A stretch of DNA of 64,000 bases. Origin: Halicephalobus mephisto (lineage: Eukaryota; Nematoda; Chromadorea; Rhabditida; Panagrolaimidae). Below the pieces are notes generated by a model. The model did not search any database, was not told where the DNA came from, and worked only from the letters and a program-made list of their open reading frames with translations. The position numbers and the translations under genes were made by a program. Shown here piece after piece: positions 22,859-33,000 of this stretch (positions are counted from its first letter, which is position 1; each line of letters begins with the position of its first letter). The DNA is taken from contig SWDT01000163.1 of assembly GCA_009193035.1 (NCBI GenBank), positions 62,001 to 126,000 on the forward strand. Direction: 5' to 3'.

Positions 22859-25454
22859 CGTGGGCAGAAGATGGCGCCGCTCGTGCCAGTCTGAATCGAC
22901 AACGATGGCGCCAATCTGTTGCCTGTGGTTTCTGAAACCTCAAATTCATAATTACAAAAAATTAATTAATTTAATTTAAAAAATTAACAAATTTAGTTAA
23001 ATCTCTCGAATCAAACACGTTCATATTGTCATTCACATTAGTCAGAATTTAAGAATAATTTCCGAGAAAATTCGAATCGAGTTCAACAAGCAAAAGACGA
23101 TGGTCCGAACAGAACTAAATCGATGAAAGCGGACTATCGGTCAATTCGCTAGCCTCATTGATCCCGTAGTTAGCAGTCACTTTTTTGGATTCGTTCTCCT
23201 GAACAAGCTTCTAACAATCAGTCACGTCGATGAAGAATAAAAATCGAGTGCGTGTCCGTAGCTGAAGTGTTCAAAAAAAGAATCATAAAAAAATTATTTG
23301 TTACTTATAATGAGACAGTCTCAAGTACAAAAAATATCGAATGTTTGATAAAAATGACCTACCGGTCTTTTTTCGCTCTTTTGATGTCTACCATCATGAA
23401 ACAAAATCTCAAAATAACTTAAATGTCCAAATAACTAAAGGAATTTCGAACAATATGAAGAAGATTCATTCGTTTAAGTTGGGTGAAAACGGAAGACACT
23501 GCAGGGGTGGGAGATCTTCCTTTGTCATCAGGAGAAATTTTTCTTTGACGAGACTTCCTTCTTCCGATGTCCAGACTAGACAATGGATCTCAGCTGCTCC
23601 TGTAGTTAGTGTCCCGAAAAGACTGCATTAGTCAGGTGGTCAGTTTTGAATTTTGAATTTTCGACCAAGTAAAACAAAGGCCGAGTGGACACAAGGAGCA
23701 GATGAGCAAAGTGAAAGTCCTAAGAATTTTAAACAACATGGTGAGAAAAAAACCAAAAATATATATTATCAATAAGGAACAAATTCTTAACGGTAAAGAA
23801 GAACAACCGGTCAGAATGTGTACCTGAGGCGACAAGCCGATTTGCGCTTTTGAAAAGATATACAATTTGATCCAGGTTCTCCGTCTGGTTCGATTGTTCA
23901 AATACGATGGGATGTGTAAAAATTATTCGGAACAGAAATATGCTTTGGATTTACTGTGGAAACTTTTGTGAAGCAAGATCGAGTAGCCAAGGTGAAAATA
24001 AAAATGCATTGTTTATGGTTAAAACTTCCCGAAAATCCAGAAAAGTAAAATTCAGTCAACCGAGGGAAATTCAAATGAATCGTTCCACAAATGAAAGTGA
24101 AGGCAAAAAACGAGGGGAAGTCAGAGGGGTATAATAAAACATTTTGGGAAACCAACGTTCGTTTTTAGGTAGTAAATGGGTCAGATGAAGCTCACCGCCA
24201 GAGGCAGAGTAAAATGAAACGAGCCCGCGCTGAAAAAAACACGTAAAAACGATTCATCATGATCTGACGATATTCGTTTTTTCACTAGTGAATCTGTCGG
24301 TCTGTCTCGGATTCTGACACCGATCTTAGAATTTAGAAAAAAGTGCAAAACAAAACGCGTTAGTGTTCTTAATTTCTTGAACACATGTGATCGAAAAGGA
24401 AAAAACAAAACTCGGGTTTTCATGAGATTGTTCCAATTTTCCTTTTAGGTTTAATCAGATCCGTAGTTACTCATTTGCGGAAAATGAGGATTGTCTGGCC
24501 TTGTAAGTGTCGACTGACAGTTGCATCTGCGAAAGACAAAAATTAGAATACGGAAGGGAGACGCGAGGGACATCACCACTAGGCCTAATAAAGGTCGTTT
24601 TCATTTGGTTCCGAATTATATTTGACCATCGCGGCCAGTCACCATAACAAGGCTGAGGACTTATTTCGGCATCGAAAATCCATCCAGCTCTAATCCCAAA
24701 TCTTTCTAATCTTCCCAGAGAATCACAAATTCATTACATAATAGATGTTTAAATCTAGATTTTTAAAACCCTCGATCAGACCTGGCAAAATGGGTTTTTA
24801 TTTCACTTTCAATGAGTAATTCAGACTTTCCATAGGAAGCGGTTTTCGGGCAAGTAAGGATCATCTGGTCTAGCCAAACAAGACAACTGGATTAGGAGAA
24901 AGACAAAGCAACCAGAAAAAGCGTGCAGACCATGATTGGATGAGCGGAATCTCATCTTTGACTGTTGCTCCTCATGGCAACTAATTGTTTGACAGAACAC
25001 ACTTTTTGGAGAAACCGTCAGACACCAGTGGACCAGAGTTTTTGAGTGGACACGCGAATGGGAGCTCCAAGGACGTCGTTTTCCTTTGAAAAAATGAATT
25101 GTCGATTAGAGGTTTTTGTCAATCCGATTTTGAATCTGAATGAATAGAAAATTCACCGCTATGGATTAGAGCTCCCGATCCCCTCCATGATATCGACCGC
25201 GAAAAAAACTGATGGAAGACTGTCAACCAAGTGATGCTTTCACGTCTGACACGAGGGACCTTTCAATCGACCTCGATGCATTTTCCCTTCCAAGTAATTG
25301 AGACAATATGGGAACCCACATAAAAAGTCAATTTAGACTCCACATCTTCGGACAAATTATTATTCAACCGAGCAAAAAGGAACTTCAGAGGACTTTTTTC
25401 AGGAACAAGACTAACTTTACCACATCTTGTTATTATAAACTTCAAAAGTCACAA

Positions 25455-25800
25455 GTATTACGGAATTGTCTCGACACGAATTTCTTTAATTTTAAAAATT
25501 TCAAGTTAAAGTGTTGAATTTCAAAATTACAGTATTATAAATATTATAAATTTCATGACGATTTTTTCGACACGAATTTCCTTAATTTAAAAAATTTCTA
25601 AAATTTTCAGTTTAGACAGTTGAAAAAATTCCAAAACCTTCCATGAGATTCTGAAAAATTCCAAACTTTTCATTGAGTTTTTAAATATTTTATGGAATTC
25701 CAGAAAATCTCAGAAGTCTTTACGAGATTTCATAGAATTTCAAACTATTTCGCGGTAGTTTAAGACTCCAGAAGTTTCCTGAAAATTTGAAGACTTTCCA
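25455..25800. repeat. two head motifs followed by TTC/GAA repeat
   Basis: Near-identical heads occur at about 25470 (attgtctcgacacgaatttc) and about 25564 (tttttcgacacgaatttcct). Units 'cttccatgagattctgaaaa', 'aattccagaaaatctcagaa' and 'gactccagaagtttcctg' follow. Confidence 0.65.
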
Positions 25801-26384
25801 AAGACCTTTTTGAAGAACAATTAGTATAGGTCCGTTGTTTTGAAACTTCTGTTGGAATTTGAAGAGGAGTTGGACAGCTGAAAAAAGCCAAAACTTTATA
25901 GAAGGGACTTAAGCTAGAAAAGAAAGGCCTGAATGACCGTTTGCCTATAACTAAATACTAGAAAAACGGAGACTGCGGGTGGCAAAGAGGGAAAACACGA
26001 GAGCACTCAAATGGACATAGGACAGCAAGCTGGTGGGAAAGACTGGTCAGAAACATTCAAATCTCACATTGAAAATGAGTAATGCTGGTTTCTTTACAAT
26101 TCCATGTTCGTTCAATGAAAATTCATATCAAAAAGATCTTTCGAATGAGTTCAATGCATTCGAAAGCAACTGGTTTAGTCAACATCTGCTCTTGGGGAAA
26201 TTTAAATTTGACAGGAGAATAGTATTATTATAAGACGGACCAGATCGAAATAATGACAACAAGATTCATTTTCGAACGACGACCTTGGAGTTTTCTTCGT
26301 TCATTTCTTGTTCAATGTTGCCTCAATTTTGGAATGGCGTCGAAAAGGTCGACCTCAATATGAACACCGGAGAAAGCGCAATGG

Positions 26385-26635
26385 GGTTTTTCTTATGTTT
26401 CTCATATAAAACATCTTCGAGTTTTTTAAAAAATCGCATCTAAAACATCTCCAAGGTTTTTCTTACGTATCATATAGACCATCTTCGGATTTTTTACATA
26501 TTTTGTATTAGAAACACTTTTAGATTTTTCTCACACATCTAAATAAAACATTTTCAAATTTCCCTTACGTATCTAATATAAAACACTTTCAAATTTTTTA
26601 CATATTTCATGTAAAACATCTCATTTCTTGGAGCC
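26385..26635. repeat. tandem repeat, ~35 bp unit, 7 copies
   Basis: Units of the form 'tttttcttacgtatct' plus 'aatataaaacatcttcaaat' repeat seven times with substitutions. No coding potential. Its uniform period suggests a local minisatellite. Confidence 0.75.
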
Positions 26636-27109
26636 ATTGAAAATTGGATAAGAAACAAGAAACATTAGGAATGGAAAAAGTGGAAACGACAACAGAGAGC
26701 AAAGGATTCTGCGCGAGTTGTCTTCGCAGATTGCACAAATGAGATTACGCAAAGCTTCTGAAGATATGAATAAGTAGTTAGACTTGTCAGGCCTCAAATG
26801 CCGAAAAGACTGGTCATCAAGACTGATGAATGCCAAATTCATTTTGTCGAAATTTAAATTTGGCGACAACATTCCCATTTCGACATTGACATTTCGAATA
26901 GACTAGATGAAGACCAGAAACAACTGAAGGAATAACTACTCTAAAATTGAAGGAACGATTACTCAAAGAATGAACAATGCAAGAGTCACACTGAAGAGAC
27001 GATCAAACGTGAATCTGACAGAACAAGAAGTTTTAGACGTTATCAGAAAATTTTAAAAAAGTCTACAAGTCGTACTAAACTCCATCGTAAAAACAAAAAA
27101 ATATTTTAT

Positions 27110-27560
27110 GAGATTGTCTCAGCACGAATTTCTCTAAATCCCAAAACTTTGGTGAAAAAATGAAAAAAAAACAGTGGAGAACAAAACAAGTTAATTTTAG
27201 CAGTCAAATTACTGTAAATACCATATTTGTACTCTCGCAAAGATTTCTCATTACACACAGAAATTCTAAAATTCCGAAAAATCGTATTGCTGTGGAAATT
27301 AAAAACAAATATTGTTACGAAATTTTTTCGGAATAAATTTTTAAAATTTTCCAAAAATCTTCAAAATTGTTGCAAAGGAAATGGAGAGTGAATGAATGAG
27401 GGAAACGCGAGTCGATTTCGGTAGCGAATTACCAGATTTACCATATTTGTATTTATTCAAAATTCGCTCTCTGCATGAGAATCGAAAAATCTCAAAAAGG
27501 TATTTATTGTTTTTTAATTACAATACTCATATTTAAAAACACTGAAAAAAGTAATCGTAA
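27110..27560. repeat. dispersed element copies 2a and 2b in tandem
   Basis: Two successive copies, each starting with a head (27113 attgtctcagcacgaatttc; 27318 aattttttcggaataaattt) and containing 'ttaccatatttgta' type and 'tctc-gca-gag/aatc' blocks. Matches 14.93-15.16 kb and 63.64-63.85 kb. Confidence 0.6.
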
Positions 27561-28282
27561 ATTTCAGAAATCTTAATTATTTTTTTCAAATTCGATGAAA
27601 AAGAATGATTATCCGAAATCTCCTCTCGACCACTTTTACAGCCATTTTTGGGCTGGCTTTCTCGTTAGAGTCGGTCATCTCGCCCTGAGGCAACGAATCA
27701 GTCAGATGTGGTGAATTTGGTTCCATTTCCCCGATCCTCTACGGACCTTGTGGCTTTTCAATCAACTGTCATTAATTAAATCCAATGGAGAAAAATCAAA
27801 TAAAACTAAAACATGATAAAAAGTACTAATCTCAAATTCCTCTTGAAAATGGAAATCTCAGAAGGGAAATTATTCAATCACGTTTGCAAACAAGGGCCGT
27901 CTGGCCGGGTCTCCAGAGAACGCGAGAAAACACGCCGTATCCGTCTTCAATCTTGAAAACTTTGCAAAATCCACTTTCAATACGGGTCAATACCCACTTG
28001 AACGAACACAATACTAATATCCCATGTCGGATTTAGACTTTTAAGTATCTACAATATCACGAAAAATCATCAAGGATGACTAATAGGAGAAAAAAGTCGG
28101 GAAGACAAGTTTTGCTCATTTTTGATGAAACGGTGGGGAACGCTACACTCTAAACCACTTCATCCGCAAGAAAATGGACGCTAATAGCTCGTTGTTTAAT
28201 TCGGATTTCTGTAAGAACAATGCAATCAGCGAAAACGAGATCTACGGACACTGAAATAGTCATCGTTTAGTTTTTTCAAGTA

Positions 28283-28300
28283 GGGACTTTCGAAAGTCCC
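28283..28300. repeat. perfect 18 bp palindrome GGGACTTTCGAAAGTCCC
   Basis: Each half is the exact reverse complement of the other. A related imperfect copy, AAAGTCC-tccga-GGACTTT, lies about 95 bp further on (28378-28397). Both are just past the 3' end of the phosphatase gene. They could form hairpins in its 3' UTR or bind a dimeric factor. Confidence 0.6.
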
Positions 28301-28425
28301 CTAAAACTTTTATCTTGGCAGGATCTAACAAACTTGAATCACAGAATTCTGAAGGGAATTTCAAATGTACTAAAGTGAAAGTCCTCCGAGGGACTTTAAG
28401 AAGTAAAATCTCTTTGAATGAGGAA

Positions 28426-29743
28426 TCATGAATATCGGTGGACGACTTGGTGGTCGTATTCATTGTTCACTGAATGCTTTAAAGGTGGTATTGGGGATCC
28501 AGCGATCTCGAATTTCTTATCAAATTCATTCAATTGAATCGTCGACAAATAAGGCGTCCGTTGAAGTATGTCGTAGAAATCGTTGTTATTGCGTGATTTA
28601 CCACCAACAGTCAGTCTGGTACAAGCGTCCAAGGAAGACCCGTGAGCAACAAATAATATTGTATCTGTAAACCCACAACTATTAAGACTTGTGGTTTCAA
28701 TAAACTTACTGTATCTCGTTTTATCGAAAATGCTTTTGGTAACTTTATATGAGCGTTCATAATAACTATCAAGTCCTTCGCCTATGTTTAGATCAGAAAT
28801 TTTAATTACTGGCATGTAGTCCACATTAACTGGATATCCAGCTTCAACAAGTTCTTCTGTGGTCATCCAGGTTGGAAGTACGTGATTTCGACAAAGTTGC
28901 AACCATTCAAATAAACCCGGTTCGACGTTTACCTTTACATTATTGCAATTCATCCCTATAACATTCAATATTTATGGAATTCAATAAAACTGTCACTTTC
29001 GGCTTTAACTGTTAGATTTTAATTCCATTCAATAAAATTCACTATAATTTTAATTATTTTACAAATCTCTCACTACTAATCCTATCATAACTTGTTCATT
29101 CTCTTAAACAATAGATTGAATAATAGTGTCTTTATAATATATTCCCAGAACTTGCTACTTCTTGATATCCAGTTTTCTTCTCCCATGAGAGTCAACTTTC
29201 TCGTTCACTCAATGACTGGTAGTTCAGTAAATGGAACGTCTAATCTAGCTAATCAGTGAATCTTTGCTGATAGCTTACCCATGACTTTTGATTTTCCACA
29301 ACGTATATTCAAGATTACATAATGATAGCGAAAACATTACCTTTAAGAATACCAACAGCAGTTTGTATGCATCTAAGAGCTGGAGAAACGTACACAGCGT
29401 CGAATATTATCCCTTTATCTCTAAACGCTCTACCTGGAATGTTTAGATATTAAATATTATATCAATCTACAGTAATCAATTACTTACCTATCAATTTAGA
29501 CTGTAAATATCCAATTTCAGTAAGTGGTGTGTCTGTTCGAAAGCCGAGGACGCCATCTTTCCGTTTCGGAAGGTTCCTTGGAATGTTCAAGTTGAAAGGC
29601 CGATACCTCCCGTTCGTATCAACGACCCTTGAAGTCCAATGTACTCGATCATTGAAACAGAAGTCTACCCGTTCACCATGCCTGGCAATAATTAAACGTC
29701 GTGTGGAGTGACTCATCGAGAATCCAGAAAGATCGACCAACAC
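28426..29743 (-). CDS. histidine phosphatase, UBASH3/Sts C-terminal-domain-like
   Basis: Branch of the phosphoglycerate-mutase superfamily that removes phosphate through a phospho-histidine intermediate. Exons: 29488-29743, 29341-29433, 28710-28955 and 28426-28664, giving 277 aa (268 if the second Met is used). Motifs: ARHGERVDF (catalytic His with Arg), [18 protein letters not shown] (acid residue) and [12 protein letters not shown] (second His). The order and spacing follow vertebrate Sts-1/Sts-2, including the [11 protein letters not shown] stretch, but the UBA and SH3 domains of those proteins are absent. The last intron (28665-28709, 45 bp) is a multiple of three with no stop, so both spliced and retained forms read through. 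The start lies 301 bp downstream of the myosin stop on the same strand. Confidence 0.85.
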
Positions 29744-30044
29744 AAGAAAGCAGTTCGAAAGTTACGCACTGCTCAACTTTCGTGCAAAGACCACTTTTTG
29801 AGCCGCGTGAATAATTGAACCGAAGATCGACGAATCGGACGTACTCGCGACTTATTATTCGTCAAACTCGGAATAAACACTCCAAAAACGTTGCCTGTGG
29901 GCAAAAGTCGATAATGTAAATTACCATTAGAACAACTAACTTTTTATTTCTCGAGAAATAAATAAATTCAGTTTTTAATGAGTATTAATAGAAATCACAC
30001 AAAATACTTTGAAATCTTTGGAATGCTTTATGAATATTAATTGT

Positions 30045-33000
30045 TTATCTGTCACCACGTGTGTTGACGACGAGGCTTGGCTTATGTCGACTCAAGTACA
30101 CATATTGTCCAATAATTCGACAAATCTCGGATCCCTAAAAAGTATATTACAAAAATAGGAAATAAAAGTTGTCTCAACACGAATTCCCTGAAACTTCAAA
30201 ACTAATTTCAAAGTTCAGAAAATTTCCATTGTATTCCAGAAGAATAAAAATGTCTACGGAATTGCAATAGTTTCCATGGGATTTCGGAAGACCCCAGAAC
30301 TTTCTATCGAGTTTTTATGGCATTCTGATAAATGAAAACTAAGATTTTTACTTAGAGAACTTACAGAATCTGTTTCAACCGTCAGAGCGATCTGCGTAGG
30401 GGAATTTACGTCTGGAGCAACGTGGACATCCACATGACCGCTGTTGTTAACAGAGTACTTGCGAGATGAACGGATTTCGGATAAGGGACAGTTCCAGACT
30501 ACATCCATCGACTGAGGATTCAATATTTTTAACCCATGCTTATTGACGACCAGAATAGGTTTGTCAAATGACTTATCTGGTAATTTGCACTTGGTCACAA
30601 AGTAGAACGAGGATCCATATAACGGCCATTTTTCGGTAAATTCTAAAACACATTGATAAAGTTCATTTTAAAATAACCACATACTCAGGAATTCAGATCT
30701 GGCTATTTCTGCAGTACAGGTCGAAGGTAAAACTGAAAGTTTGTGTTTGATTCTGGAGAGCCAGTTAGTGGTGGATAGCCTAGATCTCTCGAATACTGTA
30801 ATTGGAATTAATGAGGTCACTGTTTCTTCAGTTATCTCGTCTAGGGAAGCTTCACTCGCGATATATAGTAACGCAGCAAGAATAGCAGCGTCATCCAGAG
30901 TCTTAGCTGGGAGAGGAGAATCCAGCCCCTTAGGAAGAGTGGTGAGTAGTCCAGCCATGTAGTGGGGGAGCAGCTGGAAGAACAGAACATCGGTATACAA
31001 CTTGTTGTCTTCTCTCAACGGATGGATCCAGACCGTCCTAGTCAAGATGAACGTGAATTTCTCATTCCTCGTTTCCAACTCCGAAGTAACATCGAGGATG
31101 TACTCGTCGTTGCTGAGAATTCGCAAAGTATTATCCTTTTCTAGGATATAACAGAGAGCAAACTCATGTTGTTCAGCTTCACTAAGAACGTTCATCTCAG
31201 AACAGAGTTCTTTTATGATCTCCTCAGCCACAGTAATCGTTTTTGTGCTGATGAATCTCCTCTGATTCCCTGGGAATTCATAAGCTTGTCGTTTCACGTT
31301 CTTCCCTCCCTAAACAAAATCTATTAATACTTTCATATATGAAAAACTTACAGTAATTGCTTCGACTTCAGCGGCGTTAAAATGAATTTCCGACCGCCGT
31401 ATTGAAGAGTTTGTTGGTAGTTCATTAAACACAAACTAGCCGTTCCGTTGAACGGTCGTCGAGGATCTTCAGCAATATCCCTCAAATGCCTTAACAAATA
31501 AGGCTGGAGAACCTCAGAAGCAGCGAAGTAAGCCGTGAGGATGGTGAACAATCTCCATCCAAGAAGCAAACTGTCTGTTTTCGGACTTTTGTTACTTGTC
31601 GTTTGTTTGATAACCTGACAGTACGCTTCATCAATCAAAGTGGAATTATTGTGACAAATCGAGAGGATTTCGTAGACACAATCCGTGATTGTCTGACCTC
31701 GTTTCATACTTAAATCAGACATGTATCTCATCACGCAAGCGAACATATCCACAGCTGCTCGATCTGCTTCAGGACTCGCGAGTCGGATCAAGGAGTGACT
31801 GATCGGCTTATCCGAAAACTTAACCTTATCTGTAACCTCCTGCCAAGTCCACTCTTTTCTTCTCCTTCCGCGAGCGAGTGATCCAAAATCAGAACTCTTC
31901 GGTTGACGGAAGTGCTTCATGGCGAACTCTGCCATCGTCAGTCGCTCAGCTCGAGGAACCCCGTATATCGTACTCTGATCTTCCAAATTAGAGTAAACCT
32001 GTAAAGTTTAAATAATAGTTTTCAATTTTATATAAATTCTCTTTTCCAATCCATGTCATAATACCGTTTGTCAAAAATAATACAACATTGGTCAAAAATA
32101 AATCTCCAATCAAGGAGACAATATTTTGAAGCAAGAAATTTCGAATTTTTGCAAACGCAAAAATTGAAACCATTGAGCAGGCAGGTGAAAGCTAGTGCAA
32201 TATTTTTAATATTGTTGAGGGGGAGGAGGATTTCCAGGAGACCCCTTTGGAGGTTTAGGGTACATTGGCCTCGGAGGCTCGCATTCTTCATAAGCGAATG
32301 GTGGCCATTTGAAGCTGAAGCAACAGCAATGGACTCTATGATAGACTCTTGGCTCTTTTCTACGACCACCACCCCAGAAACCGGATCGTTTCTCTCGGTA
32401 ATATCCCCCGCCGTTAGAGTATCCATAACGAGCACCCCCAGGACCTCCATGGGATTCGTAGTGATACTCGTATCTTCGATGTCCACCTCCACCACCTCCA
32501 GTGGATCTGGCTGCTTCAGCGGCACTAGCAGCTGCTCGATGAGCTGGAGCAACTGCAGCTGATTCATCGTCGAAATAACGGTAATCAGCACCCCTCTCCA
32601 GAGTCTCTCGTTGATAGCCACTCTGAGCGTCAGCAGAACGAGTGTAATCTAAAGGACGATGTTGTTGGATCTTCTGACTTCGATGATAATATTCTGACTC
32701 TGGATAGCGAGAAGCAGCTGAGCGAGGTGAGATACCTTGAGGTTGGTAGGCTGGAGGACTTCTGTAGCTGTATCCTTCATCGTAGTATCTTTCTCTACGA
32801 GGGGGACTCACAGGATAAGTCGTTCTCTCGTGTTCATAACGGACTTTACGGTCGTAACTAGTCCAGTCATCGTCAGCAGCTTCTGCTCGTTGACTTGCAA
32901 ACTGCTTGGACCCAGTTCTACCAGTCTGTCTCGTCGGAATAGTAATAGTCTCATTGAAAAAGTCACCACCAGTTCCACTTCGTTGACGACGTCTCGGCAT

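Larger units (their letters stand above)
22859..28425. other. intergenic desert 3' of the phosphatase and 5' of the tetraspanin
   Basis: About 5.6 kb. The portion nearest 22.9-25.3 kb is somewhat richer in G+C and may hold tetraspanin promoter elements. I found no convincing exon. It contains a TTC/GAA copy (25.45-25.8 kb), a ~35 bp tandem array (26.39-26.63 kb), a doubled copy of the dispersed element (27.1-27.56 kb) and palindromes at 28.28 and 28.38 kb. Confidence 0.45.
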
